In this document: piece by piece, positions 53,295 through 62,816 of the stretch | Numbering within the stretch: the stretch's first letter is position 1 | Layout of the letters: every line of letters begins with the position of its first letter | Assembly: GCA_001510575.1 (NCBI GenBank) | Contig: LNGK01000007.1 | Span: 248,001-312,000, forward strand | Direction: 5' to 3' | From: Knoxdaviesia capensis | Taxonomy: Eukaryota; Ascomycota; Sordariomycetes; Microascales; Gondwanamycetaceae | Length of the DNA stretch: 64,000 bases | Made by a program: the position numbers and the translations under genes | Notes under the pieces: model-generated | The model's input: the letters and a program-made list of their open reading frames with translations, nothing else | What the model was told of the DNA's origin: nothing | The model's database searches: none

Positions 53295-54446
53295 ATGGTT
53301 TACCACCGCGCGCAGGCCCAGTTCGCCCGCGCACAATGGCGTCGCGCCGTGCTGTTCCTGATTTGGGCCGGCCAGACCGCTCTCGCCCTGACGCTCGTCG
53401 GCCTGTTCTCGTGGCGGCTGGCGGATACCTTCCAGACCTATGACGACGAGATTGCCGACGGCAAGGCGCCGATTGTCGAGATTGTGTGGGAGGCCACCAA
53501 CATCGGCCTGCCTGTGCTGTGTGTGCTGCTCACCGCCTATGAAGTGTATCGGCTGGCCGCGGAGACGCTGACGCCGTGGACGATGATGTTCAGCCACATC
53601 CTCAAGCTGACGTGCGCGCTGGCCGTGCTGGCCCTGGACATCTTCGTCTACATCCAGCGACACGACGGCCATTACTCGATAGTCGGCCTCGCCATTGACG
53701 GCGCCTTCATGTTAGTACCCGCTGTGGAACGAAAAGAGAAAAGATTACCTTGCTGGTTGTCTTTTGAACAAGTAAACTGACGAGAAACCAGCCTGATTGT
53801 CCTCGTCGCCGTCATCTACTCCATCCGCGCATACCGCCGCTCCTCGGCTTTCGACGAGTACCGCTACACCGCGAACGCCAAGCCGTTCGGCTTTGGCGAC
53901 GAGGCCAGCCCCGACCAGACCGACATCACGCCGCTGCGCATGCTCTCGGGCCGCAAATCGGCCGCGTCCGCCGCCTTCTCCCCGCCCAGCCCCGCCACCG
54001 GCACCTCGGCGTCGCGCGTGTTCTCGCACGAGCGCGACACCCAGTTCGACCAGTACGTGGCGTCGCGCAACTCGCAGGTGCTGACCAACGACCACATCAG
54101 CCGCGTCGTCGGCGCCGAGTTCGGCTGGTCGTCGAGCCCCACCACGCTGGAGCAGGAGCTCCTGCGCCGCGACAGCGTGGTGTCGGCCGGCATGATGCCG
54201 TCGGTCAAGACCCGCCCCGCCGAGAGCATCCTGTCGCAGACCAGCGTCGACGGCCGCGCTCTCGTGGCCGTCCCCGAACTGGCCGAGGACGACGTCACCC
54301 ACCGCGGCCACGCGTTGGACGACGACGAAGACCGCCAGGCCTTGCTTGGCCCCGGCCGCCAAGCCGCTGACTCGGCCGCGGTGGAGAGGTTCCAGGATGC
54401 CGAACCCGCGCCGGTTGAACTGGATTCCCAGAAGAAGCGGAAGTAG
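53295..54446 (+). CDS. Four-transmembrane uncharacterised fungal membrane protein
   Basis: Exons 53295-53710 and 53792-54446; intron of 81 bp with a GTTAGT donor and ACCAG acceptor, joining DGAF-I-LIVLVAVIYSI inside the fourth membrane helix. Product 356 residues. Predicted membrane segments: about 17-39 (VLFLIWAGQTALALTLVGLF), 62-83 (IGLPVLCVLLTAYEV region), 98-120 (LKLTCALAVLALDIFVYI) and 130-150. A long, polar, presumably cytosolic C-terminal tail of about 200 residues follows (SGRKSAASAAFSPPSPATG), with many Ser/Thr-Pro sites, ending in basic QKKRK. The tail and topology suggest a regulated plasma-membrane or vacuolar protein. I recognise no named family. Confidence 0.8.
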
Positions 54447-55998
54447 GAGGCAACAAATGCATCTGAGCTGCCGGTGGCCAAGTCAGCACGGCACCGGCAC
54501 GCAGAACTTGGCGTTGGGGGCGTTCAATAGGCTCTGCGATGGTTTTATAGATTTCTCTTCTTTTTGTACTTTCTTTTTCTCTTCGGACAGACCTGATCTG
54601 TTTTTTTTCTTCTCACTTTTTGCCTCTGGCATGGATGTATAATGAGATTGATGCACACATGGAACTGGGCCTGGACACCTGAGACAAATCAAGGTTAAAT
54701 TCACGACCCGGAAAAAAGCGCGGCTTGTTGGAGAAGCGGAAAAAACCTCACATATGTATGTCTGAATGATATTCTCTGTATCTTTTTACTGGGCAATAAT
54801 GGGCTTTAGTCCAAGCTATCCTCGCTTGCAGTGAGCGGCTCAATCCCGTGTCGTGATCACACGGTCGGGCCTTATCTGCACCACATCGGACTGTAGCCGC
54901 CTTTGGCGATCACGTTGGGGTTCTGCCCCTTGTGCCTGATCGACGATGTGAGGCAACGTCGTACCGCAGAAGCTTGATGGCGGGCTGGGCTAGAGAGATT
55001 TGGTGGACTGGTGGTGAGGAATCGTGAATGCCAGAAATCTGGATGCCGACATAACGCGCATGTTCGAATTTGTCCGGTCCGTCGCCGAGAAGACCGAGCT
55101 CGAGGTTTTTATGTTTCCATATCTGGTCGGATTTCAAGAAGATTCACGACACAGAGATATGTGGCAAGAAAAAAAGGTGAAGATGTGCTCGAGGATACAT
55201 GGGAGACAAAATTAGGGCTTGAGACCTGAATACCAACTGGCAAGAGCAACGGCCATTGCAACTTCCCAATGACTTTACCCTCTCAGGCTCGCCCTTCTCT
55301 GTGCAAATCGAGGAAAGACCGGATACACACATAATCGACTGGAACGAATTTTACGCCCCGACATATGCATATCTCGGCTGAGAAACATATCTACATACAA
55401 AGAGTCTGGACTTTCTTCTCGTCTCCCCAACTGCACCACTTTTAAATCCCCGAATTCTCTGTCCGCCATCGGGACCGGAATAAGCCTTCGACCTCATTAT
55501 GGCTTCACCCCCACACACACTTCCGCCAAACACTGCTGACCGGCTCCCAAGATTAAATTCCCCTCCGTGATCGACCACCCACATTTGTCCGTCGGTACCG
55601 TGGGCAGCGCTGATAGCCAGTTATGTATTCTTCCGCCTTGAACCTACACGACTTGGGGTGTTTCGCGGGGATGATCATGCTTATATGCAGAGAGCACTGC
55701 TTCGGCGTGGTCACGCAAGAAGAGCCCGCACATACACTAGAGGAATGCCATGTACCTTGAGGGGGCAAAGATGCACAAACAGCCTAATAGACCAGGTGAT
55801 CTCCTGTGATGCTGCTTCCCCCGAGAGAGACAAAATGGTTCATGGCCCCGCCGGAGATCTAGAGTCTTCTCATTCCAACTTCTCTCCAGCTTGTTCAGCT
55901 TGGCCGTCTCCACCAGATACAGTTGACAACCACGACGACGACAGAAGACACAGCCAACAAGCGACCAACCGCGTCATGAATGACGCCGAACCTCTGCA
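54447..55998. other. Intergenic region upstream of the HET-domain gene
   Basis: No gene was accepted. A short frame at 55024-55215 reads like protein (TRMFEFVRSVAEKTELEVF) but starts only at GTG, has no upstream exon and no motif. Sequence is otherwise AT-richer with many ATATG words. Confidence 0.5.
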
Positions 55999-58443
55999 AT
56001 GCTCCAAGTTCTGAACCGCAGCTCACGAGAGCACGACCTGCCGAGAGACACGGTCACCCGGGACTCTCGCCGCCTGCATCTGCTGAAGCGCAAGCTCAGC
56101 TTCCACCCGCTCATCAACCACAATCGCGACAAGTCCAAGCTGCGGAGAGTGCTTTCTCAAAATGACTTTGCCGATTCCACCCAGCCGTTCACGCCGCCAG
56201 GCGGCATCAACGGCCGATACCCCGTTCTGAAGATGAACGGCAGCCTCTCGCTGGCTATCGGCGACTCCTTCGAGTCAAACCCTCTCCTCAACCATAACGA
56301 TCTGGCCCCGTTCCAGTATGGGCCTATCCGCTCCCCGAAGCAGATCCGGCTGCTCCTCCTGCTTCCGGCCTCCGACCCCGATGATCCGCTGGAGACGTTG
56401 ATCTTCCACGCTGAATTGCGCGAGGTGCCATTTCAAGTCCTCTCGTTCTACCGCGGAGACCGGCCGAAGACGCGCATGATGTACTGCAACGGCAAGAGTC
56501 TCCCGGTGACGGAGAACCTTTACTCGGCTCTCTTGGCAGTCCGGAACATGGGAGACCGGCGGGCGCTGTCTATCATCTGGGTCGATGCTGTGTGCATCAA
56601 CCCTATCGAAGTGCAAGAGAAGGAAGACCACCTGCGTATTCTGCGGGACATATACAGTTCCAGTGTGGTGACGACGGTGTGGCTGGGCGGAACCCCGGAG
56701 CAGAGACGCCAGGTATTCCAGACCATCGACCTCCTGCAGCAGGCCTTCCAGTGTCCCCACTTCCGCGGCCGGCTGGAGCGGAACGAACTCGACCTGTCTT
56801 CACTTACACATTTATCCATTGGCGACAAGACGATGAAGATCTCGTACGAGCACCAGGCCGAACTGACCAAGTTCTTCTCACACCCCTGGTTTGGCCGGAT
56901 GTGGACGTGGCAGGAGGTGGTGGTAGCAAAGAAAGTGTTCGTGCTGTTTGGCGGCCAAGTGCGGCCGTGGACGTACCTCGCAAACTCGGCCTGGTGCATG
57001 CACCAGCTGCGGTGGGACTCGAGTTTCAACGGCGGCGACTTCAACTTTACCAACAATGCCCGGCCCCTGAAGCACCGACACATTCTCTATCTCGACGGCT
57101 ACCGAGATGGTGTTCAGCAGGACAAGTCGTATGGGCTTCTGGAACTGCTGACTTCCTCACGGCAGTTTTCGTCACTGCAGCCGTTGGACCGGGTATTTGC
57201 ACTGTATGGACTACTCGGCGATGCCCGGGAGCACGAAGTGACCGAGAGCCTGTTGCGGTACCACCTGTCGCCCCTAAGCCTATTCTTGAATCTGACGATC
57301 CACCTGATACTCCAGCACAGCACGCTGGATGTCCTCAACCTGGCCTGCAACGACCCAACCACTGACTCAACGTGGCCGTCGTTTGTACCGGAGCTTAACG
57401 GGCCGTGCGTGTCCCGCCAGCTGGCCAACATGAAGGGCCGCTCGTCGTGGCAGTACCACGCGGCGGGCGACACCAAGCCGGTGATGCGGCTGATCAACGC
57501 GCGGAGTGCGCTGGACATGGAAATCCCGCGCTTTGACGACGACGTGCACATTGCGCTCGGCGGGCTGATTATCGACGAGGTGGCCTGTGTGGGGTCGACG
57601 ATGCGCGACGGCGGGATCAAAGTGGCCGCGTTCCTGTCTGACTGGGTCAATACGGCGCTGATGACCGATGGGAAGAAGTTCTACACGGTCAGCGAGCTCA
57701 AGAAGGCCCAGCAGGTGCTGTTGGCCAAAGACGACGAGCCCGGCTCCGACAATGCAGAGCCGCACCCGGGAACCCGCCGGCCCAGCATTGGCGCCCTGGA
57801 CTTCCCCACGCGCTCGCGCCGGCCCAGCGTCGCCACCGAGCCACGCACGGCCAACAACATGCGCACCAAGCCGGCGCCGGCGCTGCTGGAGGCGCTCAAG
57901 ACGATCGACATTGAAGCACCGCCCGACTCACCGACGCTGCGACTCCCGGGCGTGCAGGAAGCCCTGAACACGACAACGGCGCTGCCGAACACGCGCTATG
58001 CCTCCGGCACGGGATCGCTGGTCGAGGCGTTCTGGCGCACGCTGATCCGCGACCGCGACGGCCAGGGCAGCCACCCGGCGAGCTCGACACAGTTCTCGCA
58101 CTTCGAGCCGTGGTTCCGCGCCGCCAACGGCGGCGTCAGCTCGATGGTCGAGCAGACGCAGGCCGGCGGCAACCGCGCGGTGGCGGAGTTCAACGAGTGG
58201 GTGCACGAGGCGTCGTCGGGCAGCCGCATCGTCAAGACGCGGGCGGGCTATATCGGCACCGGGCCGCTGCATGTCGAGGAGGGCGACTTGGTGTGTATCC
58301 TGTACGGCGGGCAGACGCCGTTTGTGCTGCGGCGCGAGGCGTGGGGGAACTACCGGTTCATTGGCGACTGCTATGTGCACGGCATCATGGACGGCGAGGC
58401 GTTGTCGATGGAACTGGACGAGACGGAATTCGTGCTGGTGTAG
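55999..58443 (+). CDS. HET-domain protein (heterokaryon-incompatibility type)
   Basis: HET-domain proteins trigger growth arrest or cell death in fungal non-self recognition; many are of unknown specificity. Single exon, 814 residues, ATG in GCAATGC context. An N-terminal basic segment of about 105 residues (RRLHLLKRKLSFHPL) precedes the HET domain. HET motifs: QIRLLLLLPASDPDDP, VPFQVLSFYRG, then IIWVDAVCINPIEVQEKEDHL...IYSSSVVTTVWLGG, and HPWFGRMWTWQEVVVAKKV with LDRVFALYGLLGD. After a disordered Pro/Ser/Arg segment (RRPSIGALDFPTRSRRPS) the C-terminal fold ends in GPLHVEEGDLVCILYGG and PFVLRREA, the beta-hairpin block common to fungal HET proteins. No NACHT/WD or STAND partner lies next to it. 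The G of the usual SYRWG motif is not conserved (SFYRG). Confidence 0.88.
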   Translation: MLQVLNRSSREHDLPRDTVTRDSRRLHLLKRKLSFHPLINHNRDKSKLRRVLSQNDFADSTQPFTPPGGINGRYPVLKMNGSLSLAIGDSFESNPLLNHNDLAPFQYGPIRSPKQIRLLLLLPASDPDDPLETLIFHAELREVPFQVLSFYRGDRPKTRMMYCNGKSLPVTENLYSALLAVRNMGDRRALSIIWVDAVCINPIEVQEKEDHLRILRDIYSSSVVTTVWLGGTPEQRRQVFQTIDLLQQAFQCPHFRGRLERNELDLSSLTHLSIGDKTMKISYEHQAELTKFFSHPWFGRMWTWQEVVVAKKVFVLFGGQVRPWTYLANSAWCMHQLRWDSSFNGGDFNFTNNARPLKHRHILYLDGYRDGVQQDKSYGLLELLTSSRQFSSLQPLDRVFALYGLLGDAREHEVTESLLRYHLSPLSLFLNLTIHLILQHSTLDVLNLACNDPTTDSTWPSFVPELNGPCVSRQLANMKGRSSWQYHAAGDTKPVMRLINARSALDMEIPRFDDDVHIALGGLIIDEVACVGSTMRDGGIKVAAFLSDWVNTALMTDGKKFYTVSELKKAQQVLLAKDDEPGSDNAEPHPGTRRPSIGALDFPTRSRRPSVATEPRTANNMRTKPAPALLEALKTIDIEAPPDSPTLRLPGVQEALNTTTALPNTRYASGTGSLVEAFWRTLIRDRDGQGSHPASSTQFSHFEPWFRAANGGVSSMVEQTQAGGNRAVAEFNEWVHEASSGSRIVKTRAGYIGTGPLHVEEGDLVCILYGGQTPFVLRREAWGNYRFIGDCYVHGIMDGEALSMELDETEFVLV

Positions 58444-59237
58444 GGACTTTGATGCTTTGTGTTGTTTCTGCGATTGCTTTTGTATGGCGGCATGTTCTGT
58501 TCTTCTCGTTTGTTCGAGCTCGTTTGCTTTGGCTGCTATTTCGGCCCCTTTCATTATACCTGCCCTGATTTTGCGGTCCCCCTTTTTCCCCGTGTGGTCT
58601 AATTTGCCAATCCCCCTCCCTTTTCATTCCCGTCCGTGTGTCTACAAAGTGCGTACCTAGAAGCCCAACTAGATACTAGATGAAGACTTGTGCTTGTGTG
58701 CAGCTTTCCATTTGTCTTACATGTTTGTTTCTCATCCGGGACCACCGTCCAGAACGGCGAGTAAGTGCCGAACACCCAATATCGCCCGGAGCACATTTTG
58801 TCGTCATATAAACACGGGGTTCTGGATATATTGGTGGATCAAAAAGTGTTCTCGAATACAGCCGGGTGCGTGTGTGTCTGGATATTGCCTCGACAAACAA
58901 AGTGGTGACGACGCCCCACGGGGCCGCCACAAAAGTCCGGGGAACGGGACGGTGCAGTATACGTGTCGTGAAGACGGAGAATTGGGGTCCTTGGCGAAGG
59001 GAGGGGGGGGGGTCTTAATATATCAGTGGGAGACGTCCCTTGGATATGAATGCCTTCACAGGTGTAAATGCCGGGAAGGGGATGTCTGCCGTGTGAGGGC
59101 TGGAGGTTTAAATACCCTGCGCTGGAGGCCAGTCTTCTCGGATGTTCTGACGGGTTCCTGGTCTCGCGTGGTACAGGTCGGGCTACACAGACCTTTTTAC
59201 ACTTCATTTGAATTTGACTTTGGCAGGGCCTTCCACA
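58444..59237. other. HET gene 3' flank and promoter of the eight-Cys gene
   Basis: No gene. 9-10 G bases at 59004-59013, and TTTAAATA at 59107-59114, about 125 bp before the next ATG, a plausible TATA-like element. Confidence 0.55.
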
Positions 59238-59996
59238 ATGCGGTTCGATCTCATCCTGCTGCTCGCCGTCGGCGCAGCTTCGCAGGCGACTACATGCGAC
59301 ACATACGAGTGTTTCGAGGTGAGCACCCGCCGGCGGGACGTTCCACGGTCTCCGGCCCGGGGGCGGGGGGCGGACTCTGGGCAGCCGCGCTATCGCCGGG
59401 GTGTCGACCACCGCCCGGGCGGGGGGATGTGTGGCCGTCTCGTATAAGACGCAGTACCGAAGTGATGAGAACTGACATGGGAAGAAACAACACGAAAATC
59501 AACCAAATAGGTGATTAATGCCAACGCGTGTCTGGCGGCGTTCCTCAACTCGCGGAACGCGCAGTCGATTTTCCGGTGCTGGGGCGGAAACGAGACTCTG
59601 GTGGGTTGTCCCTCTTCTCCCTCCTCTATCTCACAGTGCCTCTTTTCTCCCTCTCGACCTCTTCGCACCCCCTCTCTCTATCTCAGGCGTGCCAAATACT
59701 GACACCGCGCCAACACCGCCACGTTCTGACAGGCCTGTCTGTGCGCCGCCTGCGACAGCGGCCTCGAGGCCTTCGTGCGCGGCCAGCGCATGTGCACCGC
59801 GATGTCTGCCGCCCCTGTGGCTACGTCCACGCCCACGCCCGTGCCCCTCCCCGTGCCTGTGCCCGTTCCCGTGCCGCTGCCCGGCGCCCCGCCCGTGCCC
59901 GTGCCCGCGCCCGTCCCTGTGCCGCCTCCGGCTACAGGACCCCCCGGAGCTATGCCGATGCCGATGCCGCCACGGCGGCGGCGGTGGGTTGGTTGA
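59238..59996 (+). CDS. Small secreted eight-cysteine protein with Pro-Val repeat tail
   Basis: Three exons: 59238-59318, 59511-59600 and 59733-59996 (144 residues). Donors GTGAGC and GTGGGT, acceptors AAATAG and TGACAG; joins ECFE-VINANACL and NETL-ACLCAAC, both phase 0. Residues 1-16 or so (MRFDLILLLAVGAASQ) are a signal peptide. The mature core has eight cysteines spaced C-x4-C-x8-C-x15-C-x8-C-x1-C-x2-C-x13-C. This is reminiscent of CFEM-like and related fungal secreted modules but does not fit the strict CFEM pattern. After the core, a tail of PVPVP/PLP/PAP repeats (about 30 residues) and PMPMPP ends in RRRRWVG. The exon structure is inferred entirely from splice signals and Cys pattern, so boundaries are provisional. 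Possible roles: cell-wall protein or effector-like secreted protein. Confidence 0.7.
59836..59931 (+). repeat. CCCGTG-type hexamer coding repeat (Pro-Val)
   Basis: An imperfect CCNGTN hexamer array that encodes the Pro-Val tail of the eight-cysteine protein. Prone to length variation. Confidence 0.85.
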
Positions 59997-61091
59997 GGCT
60001 CTTGTCTTCCCAGATCTTCGGATTTGACGAGGGGGAAGAGGGGAGGTCGTGCCGGCTAGTGTCAGGGTTAGCAAGATACTTTCTGTTTCTCTTGTCTGTT
60101 GCGAGGGCCGCGCTTTGACTTACCCGGCGGGGATTCGGGAGATGCAGCGCCAGAGTAGTGGGTGGGCCTTTTGCACTATTGGCGCAGTTTACGAGTACCT
60201 GGAATGCATATTGGTTCTATTGTGCTGTTCGCGCGCATTTGGGTGTTCGATTGGGTTTGTGTTCCGCCGATCGGGAATGTGGCGGCGGGCTTTATACGTG
60301 AAGAGGCGGGCCGGGATGCTTCACCACTCTATGCTGTCCAGGCCGCCCAGGAAGTCCGGAACATCCCAACAGCGCCGATCAGCCACGATGTATGCCTGCA
60401 TATACATAACATGTCCAGTACTGAGCTATATAGTCCACACACATCTGTTTCTGTTTCTGTTCCTGTTTGTTCCTGTGTCTGTATCGGGCCCACTCGATAA
60501 CCACCGGCGCGAACCACTAACACCAGACCACAGAATAGTGCGCCCTCCAACCACACAGATAGAAACACCCAGCAACTCAAAGAAAGAGCACACTTGGACA
60601 AAAGAGCAGCTAAGAAGCACCCAGAGAGGGCGAAACCAGATTTTCCGGGACTAGAGATACTGGGGTTGCCTCGCGGCTCAATGGGGGGATCTCCGCCTAT
60701 TCTTGCCCGGCAGATACCAAACACACCGTACAGAAAAAAAAAAAGGAAAAGGGAAAAAGAGAGGATCCGCGGACTCTGCAGGCCCCTGGTTCGTGCAGCC
60801 AGACCTAGTATCGGCGCATAGACGTGTAAATAGCTGCGTGCGCACGCGGGGAGGGTGTTTCTTTTTGCTCGTTCATGCTTGTAAGTTGGACGAGAAGAGA
60901 GGAGCATTCCCGAGGGCAGCCGCCGAAAGATGGATTCGTAGGCATTCCACGCGAGGTGTGAAAGCCGGGGACGTTGAAAAAGCACCGTGTGTCTCCTTTC
61001 TCTCTCTCTCTCTCTGCAGACAGAAGCATCCCCACCACTGCATAACCCTTTACCCAAACCCTAGCAACCCTACAAATCCTCCATCATCACA
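59997..61091. other. Intergenic region and leader of the 117-residue gene
   Basis: No gene was recognised. It contains repeated CTGTTT/CTGTTC words at 60444-60478, a run of 12 A at 60727-60738, TCTCTCTCTCTCTC at 61000-61014 and AACCCTAGCAACCCTA at 61057-61072, just before the ATG. Confidence 0.55.
61057..61072 (+). promoter_or_regulatory. Double telobox 20 bp before a start codon
   Basis: AACCCTAGCAACCCTA lies in the predicted 5' UTR of the 117-residue gene. Similar short telomere-like motifs are known regulatory sites in fungal and plant translation-related genes. Confidence 0.5.
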
Positions 61092-61445
61092 ATGTCCGGC
61101 TACGTCTACGACGCCGAGTACAACACGGCCGTGGGCCACATAATCCCACAGGACCGCGCCGACTTCCCGAACGTGTGGGAGCTGCGCGAGTTCACGCAGA
61201 ACATCGTGGCCGCCATCTTTCCGCATGGCGCCGCCACCGCCCGAGCCCGTCTAGCGCACGCAGCCGGCATGTCCGTGTCCGCGGTCGACTACCGCCTGGC
61301 GCCCGAACACCGCGCGCCGACGGCGCTCGACGACACCGAGTTGCATGTGTGGCCGCGGCTGCCGCACAGACACGATTATTCTGGGCAGGTGTCGCGGACG
61401 GTGCGGGCGGGCATGAGCCGGGTGAATGCACTGAAGCGGATGTAA
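61092..61445 (+). CDS. Small protein with an alpha/beta-hydrolase (HSL)-like segment
   Basis: Single exon, 117 residues, ATG in ATCACAATGTC context after a CT-rich leader. The N-terminal half (MSGYVYDAEYNTAVGHIIPQ) is not recognised. Residues about 45-83 (RLAHAAGMSV, then VDYRLAPEHRAP, ALDD) closely resemble the hormone-sensitive-lipase family block that precedes the catalytic nucleophile. The GDSAGG nucleophile elbow and everything downstream are absent, and no downstream exon restores them by eye. Either a truncated or domesticated hydrolase fragment, or chance convergence in an Ala/Arg-rich sequence. It is probably expressed, judging by the leader and telobox, but function is unknown. Confidence 0.55.
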   Translation: MSGYVYDAEYNTAVGHIIPQDRADFPNVWELREFTQNIVAAIFPHGAATARARLAHAAGMSVSAVDYRLAPEHRAPTALDDTELHVWPRLPHRHDYSGQVSRTVRAGMSRVNALKRM

Positions 61446-61559
61446 AGAGAGGGTCTGGCCAAAAGCTGTTGTTTGACGTCGTATGGAGTCTCTGATGTAA
61501 AGTACAAGGACAAAAAAAAAGAGATGGCCAAAAGAAAACCGCGAGCTCCAGTTCCTCTC

Positions 61560-62806
61560 CTATCTGAACGGAACATCCCGGCGCAGCTCCCACGACGACG
61601 CATCGCTGCGCACACGGGTATACCCCAGCACGCCCTCGGCCAGGGCGAGGATGGCGGTCGGCGTGATGTAGTGGCCGCCGCCGTACAGTTTCTTTGCGTG
61701 CACAATCAGCCGGTCGTACGTCTGGCTCAGGCCCAGGCCGCACTCGTACAGCTCGGGGTCGAGTGAGGGGGGCTACGGACAGTGTGTGAGTGTGTCAGTA
61801 TACACCAATAGAGAGAACAGACCGCGTGCAAAGAACAAAACACCCAAGAACAAAAATAAGAACAAGACGGCAAACTCACCAGCCGGGAGTCTTGGTGGTT
61901 GACGTGCGACCACTTCTTGATGTACTCTGACAAGAACACCAGCGTCGGCGAGTGGCTGCACTGCACCTCGACCTGGTTCATGCCGCTGCCGTACACCAGC
62001 ATCACGTACGGCGGGCGCAGCAACAAGTCGTCCGGCCGCGGCAGCGCCGCCACCGTCGGCATCAGCTCCGCCGCCGGCGGGCTGACCACGGCAGCTGTGC
62101 CCGTCGTCGGATCCATCGTGACGTCGGCCCAGTCGTCGGCAGACGCGGAGGCGGATGCGGGGGCGGGCCGGTGGGCGAGGGGCGCGGGGGCGGCGAAGGC
62201 GGTGAGTAGCTGGCCTTTGAAGAGGGAGAAGTACTGCGAGGCGACGAGCACCTGGGTTTTCGGGAGCGAGAGGATGAAGCCGGCGCGGGGGGAAGACCAC
62301 GATGTTGCGCACTTGTCGGAGACCTGCAGAGAATACCAAAAACAAAAACAAAGGGGGTAAGTTGGTCAGTTCGCGGGGTCGCTGGCTACGGAGGCGGGAA
62401 TAGCAGCCGTACCTCAATATATACCCGCAACCGGCCCATAGCCTCGCCGATCTTCTCAGCCAGGCTCTCCGCCCACGGCGCGAGACTCTCGTCCCCCACA
62501 ATCTCCACCAGCGCCCGGGCCCACACCTCCACAGTGGCGGCGACTGCGGCGACGAGCTCGGCCTTGTCGGCATACAGCCCGCCGAGCTCGGCCACCAGCA
62601 GCGGCCACTCCGGGTCGGTCGACACGGCCGTGCCGACCTCGCTGGTCACGGCGGCGAGGGCTTTCTGCAGGCCGCCGGCCGGGTTGTCCCAGTGGTCGCG
62701 GATGCCGATCTTGGCTTTGAGCGGGCTGCGTGTGTGTTAGCTGGGAGGAGGAGGATACGAGCGGTGGGGTTGTGTGGAGGGGTGGGTGGACTTACAGTGA
62801 GGCCAT
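61560..62806 (-). CDS. Uncharacterised fungal protein, four exons
   Basis: Exons on the minus strand: 62796-62806 (MASL start), 62413-62725, 61880-62323 and 61560-61772; 326 residues. Donors GTAAGT, GTACGG and GTGAGT; acceptors ACGCAG, CTGCAG and CCGTAG; all joins keep frame (AS-L-PLKAKIGIRDHW, VYIE-VSDKCATSW, DSRL-PPSLDPELY). The first 108 residues are amphipathic helices (LVAELGGLYADKAELVAAVAATVEVW). The middle has SDKCATSWSSP and a Pro/Ala/Ser insert (APAPLAHRPAPASASAS). The end contains EYIKKWSHVNHQDSRL and YECGLGLSQTYDRLIVHAKKLYGGG. No known domain or catalytic motif was recognised; no signal peptide. The 11-base first exon sits immediately after a CTAACC telobox. Confidence 0.68.
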
Positions 62807-62816
62807 GGTTAGGGTT
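62807..62816 (-). promoter_or_regulatory. Telobox directly abutting the start codon
   Basis: On the minus strand, AAACCCTAACC is followed at once by ATGG of the uncharacterised gene, so the telobox forms the Kozak context. Confidence 0.5.

Noticed and set aside
55024..55215. Short frame reading TRMFEFVRSVAEKTELEVF
   Set aside because: No ATG at its start, no upstream exon, in-frame stops just before it, and no family match by eye.
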